Shown: positions 1 to 5,159, numbered from the stretch's first letter. The stretch: DNA of 6,410 bases from Candidatus Pacearchaeota archaeon CG10_big_fil_rev_8_21_14_0_10_35_13 (GCA_002763035.1 PFDC01000002.1:8503-14912); one strand, 5' to 3'. Notes: a model not told the origin generated them from the sequence alone. Made by a program: numbers and translations.

Positions 1-1
1 A

Positions 2-475
2 GAACTAACAGAACTACTAAAGAGAAAATTCAAGCTAGAAAACCCACATATAGAAATAGCAGAAATAAATAACCCAGACTTTGACTCAAGAACAGTTGCA
101 GACGACATAGCACTATCATTAGAAAGATTTGGAAATTTAAGATTTAAAGCAATAGCTTATAGAAGCCTACAAAGAATAATGAGGGCAGGAGCACTAGGAG
201 CAGAAATAAGCATAAGCGGAAAACTACCAGGAGAAAGAGCCAAAACATGGAGATTCGCACAAGGATACTTAAAGAAAACTGGAGACACAGCAAGAATGGT
301 AAGCAGATCACAAGCAAGAGCAATTACGAAAACAGGAATGATAGGAATAAAAGTAAGCATACTACCAAAAGGAATAAAATTATTAGATAGAGTAGACATG
401 AGCGATGAATTAAAGAACAAAATAAAAAGTCAAGCATTATTAATGGAGGAAAAGAATGGCAGTAATAAAGAATAA
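2..475 (+). CDS. rps3: Small-subunit ribosomal protein uS3, C-terminal part (5' truncated by window edge)
   Basis: uS3 binds the head of the 30S subunit and helps form the mRNA entry channel. The frame is open from base 2 and gives 157 residues before TAA, so the start and most of the N-terminal KH domain lie upstream. Visible hallmarks are the KH-domain tail followed by the C-terminal domain: PHIEIAEINNPDFDSRTVAD (fragment residues 15-34), LRFKAIAYRSLQRIMRAGALG (46-66, not quoted past 20 in a row elsewhere), GAEISISGKLPGERAKTWRF (66-85), GYLKKTGD (88-95) and a KTGMIGIKVSILP strand (110-122). These are the archaeal/eukaryotic form of uS3. ATG codons inside the frame, such as at 179, are internal methionines and not starts. 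The last 20 bases overlap uL29 in another frame and contain its Shine-Dalgarno. Identification is very secure. Confidence 0.97.
   Translation, partial: ELTELLKRKFKLENPHIEIAEINNPDFDSRTVADDIALSLERFGNLRFKAIAYRSLQRIMRAGALGAEISISGKLPGERAKTWRFAQGYLKKTGDTARMVSRSQARAITKTGMIGIKVSILPKGIKLLDRVDMSDELKNKIKSQALLMEEKNGSNKE
445..449 (+). promoter_or_regulatory. Strong Shine-Dalgarno (GGAGG) for uL29
   Basis: GGAGG lies inside the uS3 coding sequence, 6 bases before the ATG at 456. It fixes the uL29 start 20 bases upstream of the uS3 stop end and implies that uL29 is initiated by a ribosome binding within uS3, either coupled to uS3 translation or independent of its termination. Confidence 0.8.
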
Positions 476-662
476 GGAAGTAATAAAGATGAACAATGAT
501 GAAAAGAAGAAGAAGTTAGAAGAATTGAAAATGGAATTAATAAAGAAGAATGTTCACGCGAATAAGTCAGGGAAAATAAGAACTAAGGAAATAAAGAAAG
601 CAATAGCAAGAATACTCACCAGCATGAATAGTCCAAATAAAATGAAACTTACAAATAAATAA
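456..662 (+). CDS. rpl29: Large-subunit ribosomal protein uL29
   Basis: uL29 is a small two-helix protein at the peptide exit side of the 50S subunit, where it contributes to docking of nascent-chain factors. The 68-residue product has the expected layout: an N-terminal KNKEVIKM segment (residues 5-12) matching the archaeal LKxxEIRxM pattern, a first helix rich in Lys, Glu and Leu (15-31), a short loop, and a second helix KIRTKEIKKAIARILT (40-55), the family's most conserved part. The start at 456 is chosen because it includes the KxKE segment and has GGAGG 6 bases upstream; an alternative ATG at 489 would remove that segment. It overlaps uS3 by 20 bases and ends in TAA one base before SUI1. 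Archaeal uL29 is usually about 65-72 residues, so the length is normal. Confidence 0.96.
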   Translation: MAVIKNKEVIKMNNDEKKKKLEELKMELIKKNVHANKSGKIRTKEIKKAIARILTSMNSPNKMKLTNK

Positions 663-663
663 A

Positions 664-966
664 ATGGACATATGTCCAAAATGTGGCCTGCCAAAACAGG
701 CATGTGTTTGTGAGGAAATAGCGAAGAGTGAACAGAGAATTACTATCGAACTAGTGAAGAGAAGGTTCGGGAAGTACACGACGTTAATCAAAGGATTAGG
801 AAGCGAGATTAATGTTAAGGAAACAGCAAAAGAACTTAAGAATGAACTTGCATGTGGAGGAACAGTTAAGGAAGGAGTTATAGAACTGCAAGGAAATCAT
901 AAGTCAAAAGCAAAGCAAGCATTAATGAAGGCAGGATTCCCAGAGAATTCAATAATCACAACCTAA
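664..966 (+). CDS. sui1: Translation initiation factor aIF1 / SUI1 (YciH-like) with N-terminal zinc knuckle
   Basis: The archaeal eIF1 homologue binds the small subunit near the P site and controls start-codon selection. The 100-residue protein begins with a compact Cys cluster, C4xxC7 and C14xC16, a likely zinc-binding N-terminus typical of archaeal SUI1. The SUI1 fold follows: RITIELVKRRFGKYTTLIKG (25-44), the signature ELACGGTVK (61-69), then IELQGNH (73-79) and KAGFP near the end. The start is unambiguous, because it directly precedes the Cys cluster and comes one base after the uL29 TAA. There is no Shine-Dalgarno in the preceding 20 bases, so it is probably translated by re-initiation after uL29. 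In many archaea the RNase P gene rnp1 follows; here uS17 does. The Cys-containing N-terminus makes a degraded or bacterial-type form unlikely. Confidence 0.96.
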   Translation: MDICPKCGLPKQACVCEEIAKSEQRITIELVKRRFGKYTTLIKGLGSEINVKETAKELKNELACGGTVKEGVIELQGNHKSKAKQALMKAGFPENSIITT

Positions 967-979
967 AGAAGGAAAAAAA

Positions 980-1315
980 ATGAAAAAAACAAAAAACCAC
1001 GAAGAAAAGAAAGAAGTTAGCTGTGCGGATAAAAAATGTCCGATACATGGAACTTTATCAGCAAGAGGAAGAACTTTCGAAGGAAGAATAACAAAGAAGT
1101 TTGAAGGAAGAATAGTCATAGAGTTTGAAAGACCATTAAAAATAAGGAAGTATGATCGTTACGCTAAAGATAAAAGCAGAATACATTCACACTTACCAAA
1201 GTGCATGCAAGAAGAAGTAAAAGTCGGAGACTTAGTAAAAGTTAAGGAATGCAGACCACTAAGTAAGATAATACATTCAGTATTAATAAAGAAAATAAAG
1301 GAAGGAATACAATGA
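980..1315 (+). CDS. rps17: Small-subunit ribosomal protein uS17
   Basis: uS17 is a primary 16S rRNA-binding protein with an OB fold that acts early in 30S assembly. The 111-residue product shows the archaeal pattern: CADKKCPIHGTLSARG (15-30), FEG (33-35), KYDRYAKDKSRIHSHLPKC (56-74), KVGDLVKVKECRPLSK (80-95), then a final beta strand. Cys15, Cys20, Cys74 and Cys90 fall in positions where archaeal homologues also often carry Cys, but I do not claim a metal site. The gene is preceded by the longest spacer of the window, 13 bases, holding a weak GAAGG (968-972) seven bases before the ATG. Its TGA stop overlaps the uL14 start as ATGA. A 25-base stretch (1220-1244) is repeated exactly in uL14. Confidence 0.96.
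   Translation: MKKTKNHEEKKEVSCADKKCPIHGTLSARGRTFEGRITKKFEGRIVIEFERPLKIRKYDRYAKDKSRIHSHLPKCMQEEVKVGDLVKVKECRPLSKIIHSVLIKKIKEGIQ
1220..1244 (+). repeat. 25-base perfect direct repeat, copy 1 (in uS17)
   Basis: This stretch encodes KVGDLVKV plus one base and is identical to 1453-1477 in uL14, read in the same codon phase. Both proteins use this turn-and-strand motif in a beta barrel, so the amino-acid match has a structural explanation. The shared synonymous choices, including the uncommon GTC, are what make it notable. Confidence 0.85.
1298..1305 (+). promoter_or_regulatory. Shine-Dalgarno-like AAGGAAGG for uL14
   Basis: This purine-rich motif is encoded in the last codons of uS17 (the Lys-Glu-Gly region), 6 bases before the uL14 ATG at 1312. 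It resembles but does not equal GGAGG, so strength is uncertain in such a purine-rich strand. Confidence 0.5.
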
Positions 1316-1713
1316 AAGCAATAGGAGCAAAAGTAACCAGAGGATTGAACATAGGAAGCATAGTGATAGCAAGCGATAATAGCGGAGCAAGAATAGTAAG
1401 AATCACCGGAGTAAAGAGAGGGAAAACTACAAAAGGAAGACAACAATCAGCGAAAGTCGGAGACTTAGTAAAAGTTAGCGTAAGAAAAGGACTACCAAAG
1501 ATGAAAGGAGAAGTATTCCCAGCGATAATAATAAGACAGAAAAAGCCTTACTTAAGAAAGACCGGAGAAAGAATATGCTTCACAGACAATGCAGTAGCAC
1601 TATTAAAGGACGATAAAGGAAACCCTAAAGGAACACAAATAAAGGGAGCAGTCGCCAGAGAAATACTTGAAAGATGGAAGGAGGTAGCGAAGATAGCACA
1701 GTTCGTATTATAA
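1312..1713 (+). CDS. rpl14: Large-subunit ribosomal protein uL14
   Basis: uL14 sits at the subunit interface of the 50S subunit, forms intersubunit bridges and is where factors such as aIF6 contact the subunit. The 133-residue product is full length for archaea. Motifs: MKAIGAKVTRGLNIGS (1-16), the family signature ASDNSGARIVRITGV (20-34), KVGDLVKVSVRKGLPK (48-63), FPAIIIRQKKPYLRKTGER (69-87), then FTDNAVALL (90-98), GNPKGTQIKGAVARE (103-117) and a C-terminal RWKEVAKIAQFVL. The start is set by the canonical MKAI N-terminus and by the ATGA overlap with uS17. The stop is TAA, followed by four A residues and the uL24 ATG. The C-terminal WKEVAKIA segment follows the archaeal/eukaryotic form rather than the shorter bacterial one. 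Confidence 0.97.
   Translation: MKAIGAKVTRGLNIGSIVIASDNSGARIVRITGVKRGKTTKGRQQSAKVGDLVKVSVRKGLPKMKGEVFPAIIIRQKKPYLRKTGERICFTDNAVALLKDDKGNPKGTQIKGAVAREILERWKEVAKIAQFVL
1453..1477 (+). repeat. 25-base perfect direct repeat, copy 2 (in uL14)
   Basis: Identical to 1220-1244 in uS17, with starts 233 bases apart, in the same codon phase and encoding KVGDLVKV. Confidence 0.85.
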
Positions 1714-1717
1714 AAAA

Positions 1718-2131
1718 ATGAAAAAGAAATTTTCAAAATCATGGAAGTCAAGCACACAAACAAGAAAGAAAAGAAAATACCAAGCAAATGCCCCGCTACA
1801 CTTAAGACATCAAATGATGAAAGCAAACTTAAGCAAGGAACTAAGAAAAAAGTACGGAATGAGAAGCATACCAGTAAGAAAAGGAGACACCGTAAAAATA
1901 ATGGTAGGAAAGAATAAAAAGAAAACAGGAAAAGTAAAAACTGTGGACAAGAAAACAATGGTAATAACAATAGAAAAGATTCAAAATCAGAAGAAGGATG
2001 GAACAAAGATTGATGTAAAATTCAACCCATCAAACTTACAAATAACAGAAATGAATGCCGAAGATAAAAGAAGAATTAGAATAAAGAAAGAGAACAAGGA
2101 GGAAAAGAAAGATGCACCTAAAAAGAAATAG
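1718..2131 (+). CDS. rpl24: Large-subunit ribosomal protein uL24 (KOW domain)
   Basis: uL24 starts 50S assembly by binding 23S rRNA domain I and later borders the exit tunnel. The 137-residue product has the archaeal N-terminal arm KKRKYQANAPLHLRHQMMKA (17-36), then LSKELRKKYGMRSIPVRKGD (38-57), which leads into the KOW motif (about 51-85), then a strand region with FNPSNLQI (102-109), and a Lys/Glu-rich tail ending KKDAPKKK. The KOW loop reads VGKNKKKTGKV, lacking the FKG usually seen in archaeal homologues, so the turn is diverged. There is no Shine-Dalgarno before the ATG, which comes four A residues after the uL14 TAA. The stop is TAG, the only one in the window. The last 20 bases overlap eS4 and carry its Shine-Dalgarno. 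Confidence 0.96.
   Translation: MKKKFSKSWKSSTQTRKKRKYQANAPLHLRHQMMKANLSKELRKKYGMRSIPVRKGDTVKIMVGKNKKKTGKVKTVDKKTMVITIEKIQNQKKDGTKIDVKFNPSNLQITEMNAEDKRRIRIKKENKEEKKDAPKKK
2096..2102 (+). promoter_or_regulatory. Strong Shine-Dalgarno (AAGGAGG) for eS4
   Basis: The best match in the window to the 3' end of 16S rRNA, located inside the uL24 tail 9 bases before the eS4 ATG at 2112. It supports that start, since no ATG, GTG or TTG lies further upstream in the eS4 frame before a TAA at 2082. Confidence 0.8.
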
Positions 2132-2747
2132 TACACCAAAATCATGGCCTGTGGCAAGAAAAGGAACCAAGTACATAGTTAAACCACTTGGAGGAATAAA
2201 GAACGCAGTACCATTACTTATAGTTCTGAGAGAAATGAATAATTTCGGAAGTAATAGAAGAGAAGTAAAGAAGATACTAGAAAAAGGACTAGTAAGAATT
2301 AACGATAAAAAAGTTAAGGAAGAGAAAGCCTCTATAACGCTCAACGATACAGTGAGCGTTGAAGGAGCAGGAACATTCAGGGTCACATACACAGAAAAAG
2401 GAAAATACTCACTTGAAGAGATAAAGAAAACAGAAATCGGAGAAAAGATAAGCAAAGTAATAAATAAGAGAAAAGTAAAGAAAGGACTAATACAAGTATC
2501 ATTTGTAGACGGAAGAAACCTGATAACTAAAGAAAAAATAAATGTTGGAGACTCAGCATTAATAGATACAAGAGAGAAGAAAATAAAGAAAGTTATAGAG
2601 ATAAAGAAAGGAGTAGGAATAATAGTAATATCAGGAAAACACCTAGGAAAGAAAGGAATAGTTAAAGAAATGATTGAAGGAATAGCATTAGTAGAATTCA
2701 AGAATAAAGAAATCAAACTTAAAACTGAGGATATAATGGCAATATGA
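2112..2747 (+). CDS. rps4e: Small-subunit ribosomal protein eS4 (S4 + KOW domains)
   Basis: eS4 is an archaeal/eukaryotic 30S body protein unrelated in overall fold to bacterial uS4. The product begins MHLKRNSTPKSWPVARKG (1-18), the conserved start of the family, but without the short GpRK-type lead that usually precedes HLKR. An S4 RNA-binding domain follows (about 46-95, including NRREVKKILEKGLVRIN), then a central domain with VSFVDGRNLI (129-138) and INVGDSALID (143-152), and a C-terminal KOW region with ISGKHLGKKGIVKE (173-186). At 211 residues it is shorter than the roughly 235-245 common in archaea, with losses at the N-terminus and in the linkers. It overlaps uL24 by 20 bases with AAGGAGG in front. 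Its TGA overlaps the uL5 start as ATGA. Confidence 0.96.
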   Translation: MHLKRNSTPKSWPVARKGTKYIVKPLGGIKNAVPLLIVLREMNNFGSNRREVKKILEKGLVRINDKKVKEEKASITLNDTVSVEGAGTFRVTYTEKGKYSLEEIKKTEIGEKISKVINKRKVKKGLIQVSFVDGRNLITKEKINVGDSALIDTREKKIKKVIEIKKGVGIIVISGKHLGKKGIVKEMIEGIALVEFKNKEIKLKTEDIMAI

Positions 2748-3256
2748 GTGAAATAAAAGAAAATATTATGAGAACACCAAAAATCGAGAAAGTGATCTTA
2801 TCAGCAGGAGCAAACGGGGACGCCTTGGACAAAGCAGTGAAACTACTAGAAATAATTAGTAAGAGAAAAGTTATAAAAACTAAAGGAAGAAAGAGAATAC
2901 CAACATGGGGAGTAAGACCCGGACTTGAAATAGGATGCAAAGTAACACTAAGAGGCAAGGAAGCAATAGAAATGCTTAAAAGAGCACTAGTAGCTGTTGA
3001 TAAGGAAATAAAGAAGAAACAGATAGCACCAAACCACTTCTCATTTGGAGTACCAGAATATATCGAAATGCCAGGAGTAGAATACCAGAGAGATATAGGA
3101 ATAATAGGATTTAATGTAACAGTAGACTTTATAAGAAAAGGAGTAAGAGTAAAAAGAAGAAAAATGAAAGAAGGAAAACTCCCAGGAAAACAAGCAGTAA
3201 CAACCGAAGAAATAATAAAATATTTAGAAGAAAATTTTGGGGTAATAATAAAGTAA
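2744..3256 (+). CDS. rpl5: Large-subunit ribosomal protein uL5
   Basis: uL5 binds 5S rRNA together with uL18 and touches P-site tRNA and the small-subunit head. The 170-residue product is normal for archaea. Motifs: NIMRTPKIEKVILSAGANGD (7-26), a degenerate form of the usual MRxPxIxKVvvNxGVGEgG stretch, KRIPTWGVRPG (50-60), IGCKVTLRG (63-71), the long conserved NHFSFGVPEYIEMPGVEY (97-114), DIGIIGFNVTV (116-126), and a basic RVKRRKMKEGKLPGK run before the C-terminal helix. The start at 2744 fits the archaeal MSExxxNxMR N-terminus and the ATGA overlap with eS4; the alternative ATG at 2768 would cut that off. Only a distant GAGG (2727-2730, 13 bases away) precedes it, so re-initiation after eS4 is likely. 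Confidence 0.97.
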   Translation: MSEIKENIMRTPKIEKVILSAGANGDALDKAVKLLEIISKRKVIKTKGRKRIPTWGVRPGLEIGCKVTLRGKEAIEMLKRALVAVDKEIKKKQIAPNHFSFGVPEYIEMPGVEYQRDIGIIGFNVTVDFIRKGVRVKRRKMKEGKLPGKQAVTTEEIIKYLEENFGVIIK

Positions 3257-3257
3257 A

Positions 3258-3488
3258 ATGGGAGCAAGTAGCTGGAAAAAAACACTGAAACAACTAAGAA
3301 ACAAGCCAGTAGTTAGAGCAAAGTACGAAAAACATAATAAACCAAAAGAAAGAAAATTTGGGGCCGCAGTTAGAAGATGTGAAGTTTGCGAAAGAATAGG
3401 AGGACACATCTCAAGCTACGGACTGCACCTATGCAGACACTGCTTCAGAGAAACAGCAGAGAAAATAGGATTTAAAAAATACCAATAA
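3258..3488 (+). CDS. rps14: Small-subunit ribosomal protein uS14, zinc-binding form with N-terminal extension
   Basis: uS14 sits in the 30S head and is needed for its late assembly. The C-terminal half is the classic archaeal zinc form: C41xxC44 and C59xxC62 with GGHISSYGLHLCRHCFRETA (48-67) and the terminal KIGFKKY. Archaeal uS14 is usually only about 50-57 residues; this one is 76, with an extra basic N-terminus of roughly 22-25 residues (SSWKKTLKQLRNKPVVRAKY is its core, 4-23). The extension is real on this sequence: no ATG, GTG or TTG lies between 3258 and the zinc domain, and the ATG comes just one base after the uL5 TAA. No Shine-Dalgarno is present nearby. Similar extensions may occur in DPANN relatives, which I cannot confirm here. 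Confidence 0.95.
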   Translation: MGASSWKKTLKQLRNKPVVRAKYEKHNKPKERKFGAAVRRCEVCERIGGHISSYGLHLCRHCFRETAEKIGFKKYQ

Positions 3489-3492
3489 AAAA

Positions 3493-3867
3493 ATGTCACA
3501 AGATATAATATCAGACGCGTTAAGCAAGATAATGAATGGGAAGAGAGCCAAAAAGAAATATGTTGAAATAAACATTAAGTCAAAGTTACTGATAAGCATA
3601 CTAGAACTAGCAAAAGAAGAAGGATTCATAGAAACATTTGAAGTAGAAGGAAGAAAAGTAAAGATAAAAATTGGAGACTTAAACGAATGTAAAGCAATAA
3701 AACCAAGATACTTCGTTGATAAAGAAAACATTGAAAGGTTCATAAGAAGATACCTACCAGCAAGAGATTACGGAATGATACTAGTAACAACCAATAAAGG
3801 ATTAATGAAGCACACAGAAGCAATAGAAAAAAATATTGGAGGAGCGCTCGTAGCGTATTTCTACTAA
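3493..3867 (+). CDS. rps8: Small-subunit ribosomal protein uS8
   Basis: uS8 binds the central domain of 16S rRNA and in bacteria also represses this operon by binding its mRNA. The 124-residue product matches the archaeal form (usually about 130): ISDALSKIMNGKRAKKKYVE (6-25), SKLLISILELAKEEGFIETF (30-49), AIKPRYF (68-74), RRYLPARDYGMILVTTNKGL (85-104), MKHTEAI (105-111) and the terminal GGALVAYFY. The start follows the uS14 TAA and four A residues, with no Shine-Dalgarno. The last codons (GCG CTC GTA GCG) are more GC-rich than neighbouring usage. I see no candidate operator resembling the helix 21 site of 16S rRNA, so autoregulation cannot be claimed from this window. Confidence 0.96.
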   Translation: MSQDIISDALSKIMNGKRAKKKYVEINIKSKLLISILELAKEEGFIETFEVEGRKVKIKIGDLNECKAIKPRYFVDKENIERFIRRYLPARDYGMILVTTNKGLMKHTEAIEKNIGGALVAYFY

Positions 3868-3868
3868 A

Positions 3869-4426
3869 ATGGTAAAACCAAAGAAGAATGACGAATTGAA
3901 GAGAATTATAGAACTCCCAGAAGGAATAGAAGCAAGAGTTGAAGGGAAAGAAATAATTATGAAAACAGGAGAAGCACAGATAAAAAGAAAAATAGACGTA
4001 GTAGAAATAAAAATTGAAGGAAAGAATATAGTGATAAGTGCTCAAAGAACAACAAAGAAAGAAAGAAAGATGATAAGCACTTACACAGCTCACATAAGAA
4101 ACATGATAAAAGGACTAAAAGAAAAGTACCTCTACAAACTAAAAGTCTGCAACGTACATTTTCCGATGACAGTAAGTGTTGATAAAGCAAAGAATGAGCT
4201 TATAGTAAAGAACTTCCTAGGAGAAAAACAACAAAGAAAAGCAAAAATTCTAGAAGGAGTAGAAGTGAAAGTTGAAGGGGCAGTAATAACAGTGGAATCA
4301 CACGATAAAGAGAAAGCAGGGCAAACAGCAGCTAACTTTGAGAAAGCAACAAAAGTAAGACTTAGAGACAGAAGAATATTCCAAGACGGAATATTCCTTA
4401 CAGAAAAGCCAGGAGTAATAATATGA
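3869..4426 (+). CDS. rpl6: Large-subunit ribosomal protein uL6
   Basis: uL6 lies near the sarcin-ricin loop and the stalk base on the 50S subunit, close to where elongation factors bind. The 185-residue product has the two repeated alpha/beta domains expected: domain one with RIIELPEGIEARVEGKEI (12-29), and STYTAHIRNMIKGLKEKYLY (70-89); domain two with LIVKNFLGEKQQRKAKI (111-127), KEKAGQTAANFEKAT (147-161) and the signature DRRIFQDGIF (167-176). Length is normal for archaea. The ATG comes one base after the uS8 TAA and lacks a Shine-Dalgarno. The final codons CCA GGA GTA ATA ATA TGA hold the Shine-Dalgarno of eL32, and the stop overlaps its start as ATGA. Confidence 0.97.
   Translation: MVKPKKNDELKRIIELPEGIEARVEGKEIIMKTGEAQIKRKIDVVEIKIEGKNIVISAQRTTKKERKMISTYTAHIRNMIKGLKEKYLYKLKVCNVHFPMTVSVDKAKNELIVKNFLGEKQQRKAKILEGVEVKVEGAVITVESHDKEKAGQTAANFEKATKVRLRDRRIFQDGIFLTEKPGVII
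4411..4415 (+). promoter_or_regulatory. Shine-Dalgarno AGGAG for eL32
   Basis: AGGAG formed by the last Pro-Gly-Val codons of uL6, exactly 7 bases before the eL32 ATG at 4423. The same motif and spacing recur before uL18 and uS5. Confidence 0.75.
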
Positions 4427-4758
4427 GAACCTTCAAGAGAGAAAGCTGGAATAAGTATAAGAGACTAGGAAAAGGAGCTAAGAAGAAGATTACCTGGAGA
4501 AAAGCTAGAGGAAGACATAATAAGATCAGAGAAAATATTAAAGGACATCAGAATAAACCAAGCATCGGAATGAAGAAAACACCAAGTAAGAAAATAATAC
4601 TAATAAACAACATGAAAGAATTATTAGGAACAAATGAGAAAGTAATAATCCTCAGCGCAAAAATAGGAGCTAAGAAGAAAGCTTTAATGGTAGAAGAAGC
4701 AAAGAAAAAAGGAATAAAAATAAAAAATAATAAGGAGAGAAATAAAACCTCAAAATGA
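4423..4758 (+). CDS. rpl32e: Large-subunit ribosomal protein eL32
   Basis: eL32 is an archaeal/eukaryotic 50S protein bound to 23S rRNA. The 111-residue product opens FKRESWNKYKRLGKG (4-18), the family hallmark, followed by WRKARGRHNKIRENIKGH (25-42), PSIGM (46-50), then a Rossmann-like part with IILINNMKELLG, VIILSAKIGAKKKALMVEEA and a Lys-rich tail. It is shorter than the roughly 125-140 common in archaea, because the variable leader before the FxR(Q/E)xW motif is missing; this is typical of compact genomes and not a truncation of the core. The start is fixed by ATGA overlap with uL6 and AGGAG 7 bases upstream. The 3' end is extremely A-rich. Its TGA overlaps the eL19 start. Confidence 0.95.
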   Translation: MRTFKRESWNKYKRLGKGAKKKITWRKARGRHNKIRENIKGHQNKPSIGMKKTPSKKIILINNMKELLGTNEKVIILSAKIGAKKKALMVEEAKKKGIKIKNNKERNKTSK

Positions 4759-5159
4759 ACTTAAGAAATAAGAAAGAATTAACTGCAAGAATAACAGGAG
4801 CAGGAAAGGGAAGAGTAAAATTCAATGAAGAAAGACTAAATGAAATAAAAGAAGCAATAACCGCACAGGACATCAGAGACCTCCTTAAGAGTAAAGCGAT
4901 AACTATAAAAGAACAAAAAGGAAGGAAGACTAATAAGAAAAGAACAACACGTAGAGGACCAGGAAAGATAAAGAAGAAAGTTAATAAGAGAAAGCAAGAA
5001 TATGTTAAGAGAACAAGAAAACTAAGAAAATATGTTAAGTCACTAAGAGACACTAAGAAGATTGACAGGGATAAATATAAAGAATTAAGGAAAAACATCA
5101 GAGGATCAAAGTTTAGAAGTAAAGCACACTTAAAAGAACATTTAGGAGCAAAAAAATGA
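4755..5159 (+). CDS. rpl19e: Large-subunit ribosomal protein eL19
   Basis: eL19 is an archaeal/eukaryotic 50S protein whose long C-terminal helix reaches toward the small subunit. The 134-residue product has the globular N-terminus NLRNKKELTARI (2-13), KGRVKFNEERLNEIKEAIT (18-36) and DIRDLLKSKAI (39-49), then a basic linker with TTRRGPGKIKKK (64-75), then a helical C-terminus with RKLRKYVKSLRDTKKIDRDK and FRSKAHLKEHL near the end. Archaeal homologues are usually about 145-155; the missing residues fall in the basic linker, where the usual GxSRGRAR stretch is absent. An AGGAG-like motif lies upstream (4733-4737) but 17 bases away, so ATGA re-initiation after eL32 is the likely mode. It ends LGAKK and overlaps uL18 by four bases. 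Confidence 0.95.
   Translation: MNLRNKKELTARITGAGKGRVKFNEERLNEIKEAITAQDIRDLLKSKAITIKEQKGRKTNKKRTTRRGPGKIKKKVNKRKQEYVKRTRKLRKYVKSLRDTKKIDRDKYKELRKNIRGSKFRSKAHLKEHLGAKK
5142..5159 (+). repeat. 18-base repeated stop/start junction, copy 1 (eL19/uL18)
   Basis: Encodes LGAKK-stop and contains AGGAG (5144-5148), a run of seven A residues (5150-5156) and the ATGA overlap. Identical to 5645-5662. AGGAG is 7 bases from the uL18 ATG at 5156 and serves as its Shine-Dalgarno. Confidence 0.85.

Noticed and set aside
179..475. A separate 98-residue gene starting at ATG 179
   Set aside because: The frame is open back to base 2 and the upstream residues are conserved uS3 sequence, so 179 is an internal methionine.
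967..979. Internal promoter in the SUI1/uS17 spacer
   Set aside because: It is only 13 bases of purine-rich DNA with no TATA-like box or BRE that stands out from the A-rich background.
2129..2177. Possible recoding or read-through of the lone TAG of uL24 (for instance as pyrrolysine)
   Set aside because: Read-through would add only about 16 residues before TAA, with no family similarity, and uL24 already ends at its normal point. One TAG among 14 stops needs no special explanation in an AT-rich genome.
2036..2716. Long open frame on the minus strand (226 codons) opposite eS4, and similar minus-strand frames elsewhere (for example 1548-2006, 2719-3285, 4670-5209)
   Set aside because: They mirror the purine-rich coding strand, which leaves few stops on the complement. 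Their products are Phe/Leu/Ser-rich low-complexity strings without a recognisable domain, and they lie opposite well-identified ribosomal genes.
4724..4754. Transcription terminator at the A-rich end of eL32
   Set aside because: Archaeal terminators use T-runs on the coding strand. Here the run is A-rich, lies inside a coding sequence, and the next gene overlaps directly.
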